Below are positions 46,614 to 58,013 of a DNA stretch of 64,000 nt, piece by piece. Source of the stretch: Acanthococcus lagerstroemiae (lineage: Eukaryota > Arthropoda > Insecta > Hemiptera > Eriococcidae); NCBI GenBank assembly GCA_031841125.1, contig CM063114.1, positions 6,758,001 to 6,822,000 on the forward strand. Reading direction: 5' to 3'. The position numbers and the translations under genes are program-made. The notes beneath the pieces were generated by a model that did not search any database, had not been told where the DNA came from, and saw only the letters and a list, made by a program, of their open reading frames with translations. Positions within the stretch are counted from its first letter, which is position 1; each line of letters begins with the position of its first letter.

Positions 46614-47625
46614 TATGTAAAAGTACGCAGGCGTGTAAGAGTATGCAGCCTGTTTTTCTCGAGTTTGAAAGGGTCGGCAGCATTGTAAATGACGTAGAAT
46701 CATGGGCACAGAGTGTTTGCACTCGGTACATGAATGCGAAAACAATTAAGTACATATATCTCTTAGTAACTTTGTATATGCATGGTTCACTTTTATCATC
46801 GTTTTTGTTTTCGATTCGCGTGATATAATTTTAAAACAATGCTCCTACTAAGGATTCACGAGAAGATTTTGATGATGAACAAAGCAGGTAAATACTACGT
46901 TGTTATACTCTTTTTTAGTAGAAAAAGTGTATACAATTAGCTTTAAAATTATTCATAGGTAATACTTACTGATCTTCATGAAGTTAGACCGATTTGAAGG
47001 AAAAAATACGGTACATGTAAGTGTACTGCACTTCATAACAGTAGATTCGATCATTAATCTCGTAACTAGACTTTTTTTTTTTTGATTTCATTGAGTAATA
47101 ACATACAAAAATTATTTTACAGGCAACAATAAATTGACTACAAACGTTGAAAGTGACAGAGATGTTTGATGATGCCAGAAAAAGGAACAAGGAAAGTGAA
47201 TCCATCCGAGGAATTATGCATCTTTTTATGGTACATCGGAAGCTATATACATTAAGAAAGCGATTATACTAGTAAGTTTTTATATCTATTGCCCATGAAT
47301 TGTACCGGGTAGCTTTATACTTATTGAAGAATTGTTCATCAATTTAGGGAGCTGCGCCGACTAGTTTGGGACGATTTCATCGTTGGTGACTGAGGCATAG
47401 AAGAAGAAGTAGATGAAACATGTGGCATCTGTGAAGAGTTTGGTAAAAGTGAGATACGGTTCCGTTGTACCTGATATGCATTATATAGGTCCACAAGAAC
47501 TGCGACGGTACTCATACGGCTGAAAATTGCACTTGTGATTTTTGTTCTCAATAAAGTCTATACTAAAATTTTGTACGTACTCTTACATATCGCCCAGCGT
47601 ACTCTTATGCAGTGCGTGTGAAAAT
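46614..47625. other. Possible decayed DNA transposon
   Basis: The left end has two tandem motifs (GTAAAAGTACGC, GTAAGAGTATGC). The right end has two in opposite orientation (GTACTCTTACAT, GCGTACTCTTATGC), and another lies at 47799. Inside, 47172 onward could encode a short peptide (NPSEELCIFLWYIGSYIH) faintly like the N-terminus of HARBI1-type transposases, then a stop. A GTAAGT donor (47272) and a TTTAG acceptor (47346) are nearby. Superfamily uncertain. Confidence 0.3.
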
Positions 47626-47829
47626 ACATTTTTTATTTAAAAAATTTTTTGGGTTGGGGATCCAGATTTCTCCTAGTATGTGATTTTTCTTTTCTATTTT
47701 GAACCTCCGTACTTTGTACTTGGGTGAATTATGCATCCTGCCTCTAATTTTTAGCTTCCTAACCCACTTCTAGAGATATGAGCTTCCAAACGTTTAGTGC
47801 GAACTCTTACATGCCTCTCCCCTAATTCT

Positions 47830-48450
47830 ACAATAGTGTTGACATTCGCCCCAGCCCTCATGAGGAATACGAGTGCTATAAAAAATATTTTGTATCCTTG
47901 TATGGGAATCGTTTCTTCTACCTTTTCCCCACACTGGAAATGATACGCCTCTCTTTAGTTTGTTGAAAACCGAGGAAACATGTCTCAAATATTATTTGTA
48001 GTGATTGCCCCATTTCACGTTTTTGGTGCCATCAATACGGATGAAGCCGCTCAAAAATACACGTTTTTCTCAACATTTCGCCTACATTATTTGCGGAAGC
48101 TAATTTTCTGTTTGTAAATGAAGGTAACCCTTTGTCATATGATGACATGGAAATGCAATGTTACCAATCGCGTATTTTCCAGAAAACTGAATTAAGGTAT
48201 GCGCAGCCTAACCCCGATTACAGGGCTAAAGGTATTTAATGTGAAGAGTAGTACTTAAATAGAGAATTTTAAAGTCAGAAGTGTAATTAGGATGTACTAT
48301 TTTCACTTATATCCATTTGCAATTAATCACCACCCCTTTTCTAAAAAAAAAAAAAACAGCTTTCTTCTTCCCATGTTATGCGTGACATAACATCTTATAT
48401 TTTACAAAATAAATCATTCCAAATCCTGCAGGGTTTTATTAAAAACAAGA
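47830..48450. other. Anonymous DNA
   Basis: No gene or repeat recognised. Confidence 0.4.
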
Positions 48451-48454
48451 TAAA

Positions 48455-48715
48455 GAGTCCGACCGCTGCACAGAAGGACATTCTTACATGGATATGTCGT
48501 CCAGGCGCCGCATTGACGCGTATTATATCAATGCCTTTTCTAGTCGTCCATTCTTGTCGCCGCTCGGCATTCTCCGTGTCAACCCGTCAAAACATGATGG
48601 AACAAATGACTGTGTAAAGAGAAATACGCAACCACATCACAATGGTAACGTTTTTCTGCGGAATTTTTCTTTTTTGCGTAGCGAACCATTAGACATATCC
48701 ATGTTAAAATGATTC
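48455..48715 (-). repeat. Dispersed repeat family C, compact copy
   Basis: The shortest, cleanest copy: GAGTCCGACCGCTGCACAGA, ACATGGATATGTCGTCCAGG, CTTTTCTAGTCGTCCATTC, CTCGGCATTCTCCGTGTC, CACAATGGTAACGTTTTTCT and TTAGACATATCCATGTTA. The ACATGGATATGTC word occurs inverted near the right end. The overlapping 74-79 codon frames are repeat sequence. Confidence 0.7.
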
Positions 48716-49639
48716 AAGTACTGGAAAATAAAATAAAAAAGCGAAAAATTTACATAAAACAATAGCACGCATCGAACGTTGGATTAAAATCAAAATAATG
48801 GTGATCAATTACTGGAAATTCGCCTTCACTTCACGATTTATTCAATTTCAGTCTTTCATGAGTATCCATCCAATGGATTAAGTAATAAAATTCAATGTAG
48901 TGGGATCTTACAAAGCACAAAATTCCCTATCAGAAAAAATGCTATTCCGTTTTACTTACCTTTTAATTAGTTTCGCTATTCAATTCAAGTTTGAAGAACA
49001 TTCTTGCAATATCCAAAATTTCAAAATTTTAATCTTCGAATGTAATTGAGAACCGATTTACGAAGAAACTTAGCTGCCCATCTTATAGTTTAACATATTA
49101 ATCTGAGGTAAACAAATAAGGAAATTGAAAGGGAAAAGGGAATAACAAGCGGAAGCTAGCTGAAAATTGTATCCTAAGTTACCCACCCCTATCCCTTGTA
49201 CTAATTTTTGTAGGTGGGTTCAAAGGTCCCCACATTGGTTTTTCTTGCAAAACTCTTGTATAAGAAGAAACAACCAATAAATTGCTCCCCATCAATTTCT
49301 CCATACAAATGCTTTTTAGTCTGTTTTCGTTTCTACCCCTGTAAACGTTACAAGGTGGAAAGGAAGGGGTTAAAAGTACGCGTCCAAGTTGCATATTTTA
49401 AAATAAACCTTACAAAAGAAAAAAAAAAAGATTTTTGTATTGCTGTTTTCTCATTTTATGGGATTTGGAGATTAGGAAGGGTTCAAATTTCGCGTGCACT
49501 CGATTCTCTACCTCATAGATTTCTGTCCCTGGGAATTTCCGCCCCATCACTTAGATAGCGCGCTTGTGAAATCGGATGCTTCAGTGTTTCAGTGGTTTGG
49601 ACAAGCAGCATTCTGGGAAACATTTTCGAGCCGTAAATT

Positions 49640-51180
49640 TAATTTTGATATCAGTTTACCTCTAAGTTAAGAACTGTGACAACTGGTAGCGGGGGCCAAG
49701 GTCAAAAATTCCATAAAATACACCATAATATAGTTTTCAAATATAGGGTTTTCAAGTTCGCTGAATTCGTTTTTTATATTATTTTGACTCTATTTTCACG
49801 AAAAATAATCAAAGACATAATATATGATAAAATCTTTTTAATTTGAAAATTTCGACAGCATAGAAAGTTAGATTTAATTTAATACTTATCAAGCGTCTTC
49901 AACCACTTAAATTATGAAAACCCAATCACGTTCATGGAAAATTCTGTTTTCCTTGGGAAAATGAGCATAATATAGTAGTTATGAACCATGACAACAGTTT
50001 TGCGAAAAAACACAAAATTTCAAAAATGTGATGAAGTTGAAAATTTAGTTTAATTTGATATCACGAGTTTAAAAGAAAACTTGAGTTTGGAAACTGAGAA
50101 AAATTCATGGAATATTGTGATCATCTTGGAGAAATTATCAAAGAAAGAAAAAAAATCAGAATGTGAAAAATTAGATCAAATTGAAGATTGAACTTGAGTT
50201 GATATCAAAAGCTTTCAATAAACTCATACAAATATATGAAAATTCTACGAGGTTCATGGAATATTATAGTCATCTTAGAAATATGGATGTTCACAGTTAT
50301 AATAAAGTTTCAAAAAAAAGTTACTATTACAAAATTGAAAATTGAACTTAATTTCATATCGTGCGAGTCTTTAAACTACTTGCATAGAAAACTGTGTATG
50401 AATCATGGAAAACTTTAGTTATCTCGTAATCAAATAATTATGACAGAATTTTGAAAGAAAATCTCCCAATTAAAAATCATAACAAAATTGAAGGTTTACT
50501 TAACTCGATAAAATTCATTAAAAAAACGATGATCTTGGAAACATGCTTCGAGTTATTATAAGAACTTCGAAGAAATAAAATTTTAAGAATTCGATAAAAT
50601 AGAAAATTGGACTTAACTTGATGTTATGAGTTTTCAATCAACTTGCCCAAAAATGTAGCAGGATTAATCGAGAAAATTATTTTCACATTGAAAAAGGAAC
50701 AAAGCATAATAATTATTATGATAATATCTTTGAAAAAATTTCAAAATTTGAAAAATCTAACAACCTTAGAAGCTGAATTGATGTCATGAGTTTTCGTAAA
50801 CTATGGCAACAATTTTGAAGGGGGGGGGGGGATGAAAAACGGAACAAAATTGAAAACTAAACTTAATCTAGTATCACGTCTTCAAACAGTTCATGTATGG
50901 AAATTGAGTAAGTTTCATGAAAAATTGTAGTCATCTTTGGAAAATAATCACAGAGTTATGAGAAAAATTTAAGGGGAAAAAATTGAAAATTCGACAGAAT
51001 TGAAGACAGCTCAATTTGATATCATGAGCTTTCAATAATACTGAATAAGAAAATACGACAATTCGACAAGATTCATGGGAAATTGTGGTCACCTTGAAAA
51101 TGCTGCGTGGCAGGCCAATTATTATTTTGGGGAAAAAATCCAAATTCAAAAAATTCGACAAGGAACCATTTTCTGTTAGT
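49640..51180 (+). repeat. Degenerate ~140-bp tandem array, AT-rich
   Basis: Recurring phrases of the type TTGATATCATGAGCTTTCAA followed by CATGGAAAATTGTAGTCATC occur near 50060, 50195, 50350, 50620, 50775, 50870 and 51015. The units also share AAAATTGAAAATTGAACTTA. A G-run lies at 50820-50830. No coding potential. Confidence 0.6.
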
Positions 51181-51297
51181 CTAAGTGAGGGAAGAAGAAA
51201 TGAGATACTAGGTCGGTGTCGCAGTCTTCAAAGAAATAAGATAGAAAACATTTCCTTCCATACATAAATACTTATAAGAAACTTTTGTTTTCTTATT

Positions 51298-51570
51298 ATG
51301 ACATGGATATTTCTAATGGCTCACCCACGCAGAAAAGAAAACATCTGCTAAAAGTGTTCCGCAAAAAATACTCCGCAGAAAAACGTTATTATTGTGATGT
51401 TGCGTATTCCTCTTTACGCGGTCATTCGGGCCGACACGGAGAATGCCGAGCGATGCCGAGATTAGACGACTAGAGAAGGCATTGGAATATAGGTATGCGC
51501 GTCAACATGGTCGCCTGGATGACTTATCCATATAACCATGTCCTTCTGGGCAGCGATCGGATTCTTTTCT
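51298..51570 (+). repeat. Dispersed repeat family C, copy
   Basis: ACATGGATATTTCTAATGGC, CCGCAGAAAAACGTTATTA, GCGTATTCCTCTTTACGCGG, GACACGGAGAATGCCGAGC, CGACTAGAGAAGGCATTGG and a T-rich end. GCGTATTCCTCTTTACGC occurs once here, which sets the reference for the target duplication at 11692. Confidence 0.7.
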
Positions 51571-51574
51571 TTTT

Positions 51575-52510
51575 AGACACCTGTTTCTTTCATTGAGAAA
51601 AGATTACATAAAAAAAAAAATCATGCATTCCCTTTCTTAAATAAAAGAAATCGTTTACTTCTTCTTTTCGGAGGCTCGAATCGGAGCTAGATGAAAAATT
51701 CATTCGAATATTGTCAATCAATAACTCAGGAAAAGATCCTATGTATTTCCATAGGTTTCTAAGTGGAGTCCATTATACCTATTTGTAGTGTTAAATTTGG
51801 ATTCCTGCACTAGAAATGGAACTGAAACCAAAATCTGATGTCACCATCAAAATCAGCGACACAGAAACTATATTAAAGATTCGTGGGAAATTGTAGTAGT
51901 ATGAAACACCTTGACATTGGTTTTGTCGCATTTGTGACCTGTTTCGAGGAAAAATTGAGGCTGGTCTCAAAAAGTTCTAACTTCTTCACTGGTGAGACAA
52001 GTTTCAGCACAGCTCGAGAGCAGCGTCACCTATTTTCTGTAGTGAGTGAAGGAGGATTAACAAAACGAGGACGTGAAACTCACTGAAGTTGATCTCGAGA
52101 CAGGTTTCTTGTCAATCGAGAGGCGATATAAAATATATATGAAGGTAGTGATTCTTTGAATTCGATATCCTGATAATGTGAGTACTTAGGTACTCATAAA
52201 CTTATGACTTGTTCGCCATTACTCCCTGCCTCTGAAGCCACAGTTTTTTACTTGTGTTCAAAGTGATATCAAACTTGAATTCAGACCCCCTTTATAGGTC
52301 TTATTTCCTATCATAAACTCAAGGACATCATCGTAGAAGAAACCGCCTCACTGCCTGCCGTAATTATCTCGTGAAAAATGATTAAAGAAATATTCGAGAA
52401 TAAAAAGGTGAAATTGATAGCAAATCGAGAGTTTCGTTTCATATCTTAGTCTGATTCGTCGGTATCTATACTCTGTTCGCCAAAAGTTTGAAGTGATGTC
52501 ATGACCTGCG
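51575..52510. other. Anonymous DNA
   Basis: No gene. Around 51770-51880 a few words of the degenerate tandem family occur (CAAAATCAGCGACACAGAAA). Confidence 0.4.
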
Positions 52511-52513
52511 ATA

Positions 52514-52684
52514 TAGGCCCGTAGCTAATGCCAAGGCAGCTGGCAAACGCGCCGCCCTGTCCAGCGCAGTCTCAACAAAAAATGATAAATAAATAAAAAA
52601 TAGAAAACAGCTAAAAGCAAAAAAAAAAAGTTTTGTGTCGTACCTTTATGGCTCATGCTCTGGCACACACAAGCTACGGGCCTG
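52514..52684. mobile_element. hAT-like MITE, 171 bp
   Basis: The inverted ends TAGGCCCGTAGCT and AGCTACGGGCCTG (12 bp perfect) are flanked by near-perfect 8-bp duplications CTGCGATA (52506-52513) and CTGCGAAA (52685-52692). The interior is AT-rich and non-coding. Confidence 0.75.
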
Positions 52685-52701
52685 CTGCGAAACTAGAGGG
52701 A

Positions 52702-52895
52702 CACGGAAGCAGTGTGTCCCCGCCCCTCAAGCCTCCGCAGGAGTCGGGAAATTTTAGTAGATAAATCAAAAGTTGGGATTTTTTTAGTCAATGCAAAAAA
52801 CATTGATACTTGGGAATTTTGAGTTAAGTCAGTTGGGAATTCAACAAATGTTGCCCCCACCACTCACAGTAAAAACTCTTTGCTGCGTTTCCGTG
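52702..52895 (+). mobile_element. hAT-like MITE, family B, short copy
   Basis: GGGAAATTTTAGTAGATAAA, TCAAAAGTTGGGA, ACTTGGGAATTTTGAGTTAA and CTCTTTGCTGCGTTTCCGTG follow the family pattern. The ends are roughly CACGGAAGC / GCGTTTCCGTG. It lies 17 bp from the preceding MITE. Confidence 0.55.
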
Positions 52896-53104
52896 CATGG
52901 AGCAGGAGGAAGTGAACAAATCACACTGAATGAGCGTGATGAAAAATTTGTACACCAAATCAATTTTTCTGCAAATTAGTAAAACAAAACTGTTTCTTTT
53001 CAAAAATAATAATACTTGATACAAAATGTGCAACGAAATGAGAAAGTTGAATATTGATAACGCTTCAGGCAAGTGCGTCATTGCACGTGTGAAGTATTTC
53101 CGCA

Positions 53105-53940
53105 CTACGAAATGGTATGGTACGAGTTGGCATCGTATCCGACAAGGACGTCCAGCTTTTCTCTCACATAGTATTCCACCAGTTCCCTGAGCTCATCACT
53201 TGGAGGAGGGTCCCTAGAGTCTAATGAGAAATATGCTGAGCATATACTATGCAGCTCACTTGATACGTAAATATCGCTGAACGTGGTCTTCCTGCATGTT
53301 TTGCATGAATGAGGTGTCCCTGTGCCATCTGTATGCCTCTCGCTTGTTCCCGATTACCATGGTTCCTGTAACTGGCATGTATTTGTTTGAGCCTTTTGTA
53401 GCCTCCTGCTCGGTAAGTAACAGGCAGCTTTGCATTGGTGCAGATTAATTTGCAATGCCCTTATCATTCAGCGTATAGCTTCTCTCTGTTATCCTCAGGC
53501 TGATACCTTGAAATCAACCAGGCGGTTCAGGAAAAACAGTTTGTTGCCCTTTTTCCTCAGATACTTCACTGACTTCTCGTCGATACCCACCGCTAGAAAT
53601 GTACCTTTCGGTTCCTCCCTGCAATGAGCAACGTACCAAGATGTAATTGGAAGAGATCGGCAGGTGAGAGGAAGATTCCCGACAGCAGCACCCACCAGTT
53701 TGTTGCCACAGATTCCAGCGTGCCCGGGAAGTCAGACGAGGGAAGGGAAGATGTTATTCCAGTGACATAGAATGTGAATACGCTCCATGGGGTTGTAGGG
53801 ATACAGGCACTGGAGGGATGACAATGTGCATGTTGACACCGTCAAGTATAATCGGTTGAAAAGCGCCAAACAGGCGCCCGCATCGATCAATAATTAACTG
53901 ACGGTAATTCGAACAGCTGCTATCAGCCTGCGACTGATAA
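53105..53940 (-). pseudogene. Jockey/I-type LINE remnant: gag end and endonuclease start
   Basis: A minus-strand frame at 53695-53495 reads ITSWYVAHCREEPKGTFLAV and GIDEKSVKYLRKKGNKLFFL, as found near the end of the gag-like ORF in some insect LINEs. The next ORF opens with LRALQINLHQCKAACYL (53460-53420). After frame changes it reaches DSRDPPPSDELRELVEYY and LDVLVGYDANSYH (about 53225-53110), the endonuclease signature of Jockey/I-group elements. It ends there; RT is absent. Loss of the 3' part is unusual, since LINEs normally lose their 5' end. Confidence 0.7.
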
Positions 53941-54519
53941 AAAGTAACTAATTAGGATTTTAAGAACTCTGAACATTCAAATTGCCAGATTACAAGTAGT
54001 GATGAAAACCTAAATATGATGCAAACGTGTATATCACTCATCTTAATTGGTATTCCCTGAGAAGCACCTACTTTATGGAAATAAGTGAAATTTTCTGCGT
54101 ACTTCGTTTGTCGCATTTCGGGACCGCGGGGGCCAGCGAGACGCGCTTTCCGGGGATATGTGAGCTGAAGCCGCGAGGATGGGTGACCTCGTGGGGCACA
54201 TTGCGGGAGCATAAGCTCTAGAATGCGGACATTTCGACACGAAAAATAGCACGACAAATAATGACATGGGGTTTGTTAGAGATAGGTATATTCGCACACG
54301 TATTTACACTAAGAACAACGAACTCAGGTCGCGGTGTGGAGAACGATCACGACAACAAGTACAAGTATGACAGCGAAAAATAGTTAATGTTTAGACACGG
54401 AACTGTACACAGGGGGCGCGAATGCTCCCTGATAACGCACTAACAACTACACAGTGCCGACGCGGATACTCCCTAGTGGCACTTGCAACGGGGAAGGCAG
54501 TGGGCTGCCAGCAATCAGG

Positions 54520-54805
54520 AGGAGTTCGGGGTTCACCGGTAGCTAGTAAATCGCGCCGAAAGAACTGGTTAACCGGTAGCTAGTAAAGCGCGCCGAGAGG
54601 AGTGTCAGGGTTCACCGGTAGCCAGTAAAGCGCGCTGGCGGGAGAGGACTCGGGGCTCACCGGTAACCAGTAGAGCGCGCTGACTTGAGAGGAGTCGGGG
54701 TTCACCGGTAACCAGTAAAACGCACACAGTACCCAGAGGAAGACTCCAGGAAGGGCAAATGTAAGAAGAAGAGCTGGGGTTCGCCGGTAACCAGTAAAGC
54801 GCTTG
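54520..54805 (-). repeat. GC-rich minisatellite, ~37-45-bp units
   Basis: CACCGGTAACCAGTAAAGCG variants start near 54534, 54571, 54613, 54658, 54703 and 54782. On the minus strand they translate to repeated ALYWLPVNPDS, so the 113-codon frame there is a by-product. The block lies within a GC- and CpG-rich kilobase (about 54100-55080) upstream of the LINE remnant on the same strand, so it may be its tandemly repeated 5' region. Confidence 0.7.
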
Positions 54806-55212
54806 CAGCTGATCGTAAAGGAAGCCATAGGTGCTAAAAGCAGTAAATGTCTTCGCAAGAAGCTTGCCCGAGTTGGTTTGACTACCCTAATTTCTCCGGG
54901 TAGTTCAATCGGCAGGAGCAACAGACTTCATCCGCGATTAGCAAACGAACCACCCTCGCACCGCGAAATCACCCTCGCGGTACGAAGTTGTTTCGCGCGA
55001 CACAAAATTGTTCTCTCAATAACCGAAACGCGAGACCCGGCTTTGTGTCGCAGCGCTCGACTATGCTTCTAGCGGTGGTGGAATCTTGAAAGTATTTTCT
55101 CGCCCGAGTAAACAGAGTACGCATGTACGTAACACGTTATATTTATCTCATTTATCTTAATTTGAAAACATGTGTAAAATATAGATCTAATTTATAATTT
55201 TTCTTAGTTGGT

Positions 55213-55355
55213 CAGAGACAAAACTTGACTTTCAGTTGGGGGAGGGGGGCGGTGGAGAAGGAAAATTAGCCGATAAACATTTTTCCAAACTAAAAATTCA
55301 CCGACAAAATTATTTTAAATTTGCTGATTTCTTAATTAAGATATTTTTTAATTGA

Positions 55356-55387
<32 letters not shown>

Positions 55388-55893
55388 AAACAAACAAACG
55401 TTCTTGGAAAATGAAAAATTCAAATGAATAGTTTCAAAATTTACCGACTGCTAAATTATTCGGGGCAAGGACGTACCGATAGGAAGGACACGAGGGCAAC
55501 TTACACCCCTCCTCCGTGGAAATTTTTAATTCAGCAATTGGGAAAATTTACTATTTCAGTCAGGTGAGTTAAAAAAATCCAGCAAGTTAAATTTTTTTTT
55601 TTTTTTTTTTGCGATGATACTTGGGAATTGAGTTGATAAGTTGAGAAAACCTGACAAATCAAAAGGTTTTTCTTTTTTTGCACTGATACTTGGGAATTTT
55701 AAGTTGATGAGTCAGTTGAAAAAAAAAAATCCAATAGGTCAAAAGGTTTTTTTTTTGCTTTGATACTTGGGAATTCGGAGTTGAGTCAGTTGGGACTTTC
55801 ACAATTTTTACCCCCCCCCCCCCCAAAGGAAAACTCTTCGGTACGTCCTTAATGGGGGTATTTCACATCTCTCCCCCTCCCACAGTTTCATTC
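55213..55893 (+). repeat. Dispersed repeat family D, copy split by a MITE
   Basis: It starts CAGAGACAAAACTTGACTTT with a G-rich block, then AAATTTGCTGATTTCTTAAT, AAAAATTCAAATGAATAGTT and CTAAATTATTCGGGG. After the MITE at 55466-55851 it continues with a C-rich block and CAGTTTCATTCC. An AAAT/AAAC microsatellite (55365-55398) lies inside. Confidence 0.6.
55466..55851 (+). mobile_element. hAT-like MITE, family B, nested copy
   Basis: The ends CAAGGACGTACCG and CGGTACGTCCTTA are inverted. The interior repeats ATACTTGGGAATT three times with T-runs. It interrupts repeat family D. The target duplication is blurred by flanking G-runs. Confidence 0.7.
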
Positions 55894-55894
55894 C

Positions 55895-56610
55895 TACAAA
55901 TGTAGAGTGAAGCCTTAACCTTCAAGCACTTACATTTGCGCCCATAAGCATGCCCTAATCTGAAAGGGTAAGCTGGAACGAAGCTAGGAATACTTGAAAG
56001 GGACACACAACTTCCTTTACATATTAAGATTGTCGTTACTTACTCATGGCTCATGGTGATATTTTTTTCTAAATTTCCTCTGTTTCGTCTTCTAAATTGG
56101 TTCCAATAGAATAATAATAATAATTAAAAATTTAAAAAAAAAACAAAAAAAAACCCACAAAGTTTTAGGTTAATCGGATCAGAGGAATCCGCGCCACGAG
56201 CTCCCTTTTTCGTTCTTATGGGGAAAACACATGGAGTTTTGACTTTTATTCCAGACTAAATTTCCCTCCTATATTCATCAAGACCAAAATCGGTAAATTA
56301 AACAATAGAACATTTGCTAACGGAATCAGCTTTGTGACATTGGAAAATAAGTCTTTTGCTTTCAACCTTTAGAATTTAATAAACTGTTTAACTTTCTCAA
56401 ATTTTAGGCTCTAGGTCAAATAGAGAATCTAGTAAAAACAGAATAGTCATTGAAATTCGAATTTCAACGTTTGCTACTGACGTTCAGATTTTCGAAATGT
56501 CTTCCACATTTCAGCTTTGTTTCACCCTTTTAGATAACGTCCGATACTCAGCTTGAAACCTTCGGCTTTCGACTGACTAGTCTCTGACAGGAGTCCGGGG
56601 TAATAATCCA
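55895..56610. other. Anonymous DNA
   Basis: No gene seen; A-runs near 56130-56155. Confidence 0.4.
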
Positions 56611-56614
56611 TTTT

Positions 56615-56892
56615 CAGACACGAAATTTGGCTTTCAGTTTGGGGAGGTGGAGAAGAAAAATTTGCCGACAAATATTTTTTTTCAACCTAAAAATTCGCTG
56701 AAAATTTTTTTTTAAATTATAAATTTGCCGATTTTTTAATTTAAATATTTTTGAATTTAAAAAAAAAAAAATAAACAAACAGACATTCATAAAAAATGAA
56801 AAATTCAAATGAACAGTTTCTAAATTTGCCGACTACCAAATTATTGGGGGGGGGGGGGTTCAACCTCCACACCCCCTATAGTTTCGCCTCTG
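56615..56892 (+). repeat. Dispersed repeat family D, full-length copy
   Basis: CAGACACGAAATTTGGCTTT, a G-rich block, TTTGCCGACAAATATTTT, AAATTTGCCGATTTTTTAAT, AAAAATTCAAATGAACAGTT and a G-run, ending TAGTTTCGCCTCTG. The ends are roughly inverted (CAGACACGAAA / TTTCGCCTCTG), so it may be a further TIR element. No clear duplication. Confidence 0.6.
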
Positions 56893-57149
56893 TATTTTGT
56901 TATAAAGATTACACCGGCATGAGATAAAACGATCCAGAAATTCATCGATTACTACAACGCGAGTCCCATTAATTTGCAGTCCATTAGTAAATTGCTTTTG
57001 GAATGAAAAGAATATTGAGTATTCTCTTTGTAATTGGTGGCCTGTAAGAGCGCCTGTTGGTTCCTAGAAGAGGAAGTTACAGGAAGACGTTTCCTCTCGA
57101 AGTATTCATGGTTATATGCTTGATAGCTATGGCCACCCAGGCACCTTAC

Positions 57150-57168
57150 CATGGCCGAAGTTACCCGA
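57150..57168 (+). repeat. Copy of the start of the 57947 exon
   Basis: CATGGCCGAAGTTACCCGA is identical to 57946-57964. Here the frame continues only one more sense codon pair and stops (MAEVTRHF). The two copies flank the MITE at 57349-57765. Confidence 0.8.
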
Positions 57169-57348
57169 CATTTTTAGAATATTTTATAACGGAAGTAAGA
57201 TCTAAGAAATGAATGAACGTATACAATTTATTCCAACATGAAATCTCTCATACACGACAAACCTTTCGCATGTGTAACAGAAAATACAGTGCCAGTTACC
57301 TAACTTGTCAGAACAGGTTAACTTAGGAACGCATAACAGACAAACAGA

Positions 57349-57765
57349 CAGTGCTGCCTACCAAGCCTGTTGAAAAATCCCAGGATTCTTCGTTAAAAAA
57401 TCTTGAGAATTCTCAAGAAATCTTGAGACAAAAATTTTCGCCTTTTCTGTGGTGCTCAACAATAAAATGTTTTCTGCCTCATCATCCCTACATGGCATCA
57501 AAATGTTTTGACGACACTAAGGGCCCTTTTCTTGTGACAAATCATAGATGTATTTTACATTTCCATTGCTGTGTAGAAATGCTTATTACTCTCAAAGGCG
57601 ATAAATTTTCCATTTTCTAAATTTTGGAAGTGAAAAATCTGAAGTATTCACTCAGTTTTATGTAAATTCTAGAGAACTCTTGAGATTTTCTCGAGAATCT
57701 TGAGATCTTGAGAAAAACCTGAAAATCTTGACATCTCAAGATTTATCTTGAGGTTGGCAGCAGTG
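57349..57765. mobile_element. hAT-like MITE with TCTTGAGA palindromes
   Basis: The ends CAGTGCTGCCTACC and GGTTGGCAGCAGTG are inverted (12 of 14). Perfect 8-bp duplications CAAACAGA lie at 57341-57348 and 57766-57773. Subterminal regions are packed with TCTTGAGA/TCTCAAGA words able to form hairpins. The 89-codon frame at 57351 is element sequence. Confidence 0.85.
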
Positions 57766-57946
57766 CAAACAGACAACATAAGAACGCTGCAATACGTAGG
57801 AGTACGATTCCCCTACCACGAAATGAGACACCCCCCAACTTCACCTAGCACCTAATGTTCAGACATCCCTTCCCTTTTCATTTCTGTTTGAACGAGTTCG
57901 ATATCACGCGGTCACACGCACGGGTGAGTAGTAGTACGAATCCGAC

Positions 57947-58013
57947 ATGGCCGAAGTTACCCGATTGTACTGTGCACTGCTACTGAGCTTATTTACATGC
58001 ATTCCTGTGTTCT
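57947..58013 (+). CDS. First coding exon of an unknown secreted or membrane protein
   Basis: An ATG with C at -1 and a purine at -3 opens 22 codons plus one base. They encode a classical signal peptide: MAEVTRLYC, then the hydrophobic core ALLLSLFTCIPVF. A strong donor GTAAGT follows at 58014, so the exon is phase 1. No matching downstream exon was recognised before the window end, so the product is unknown. The phase differs from the two receptor signal exons (phase 2), so it is probably not a third member of that pair. The first 18 coding bases are duplicated at 57151-57168. Confidence 0.5.

Noticed and set aside
48484..48706. TTA target duplication for repeat family C, suggesting a PIF/Harbinger MITE
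   Set aside because: Alignment of the copies shows that family homology extends beyond the supposed left end, so TTA is part of the repeat.
54580..54921. Repetitive protein with ALYWLPVNPDS units
   Set aside because: The periodicity is explained by the DNA minisatellite, and the frame has no start context or domain.
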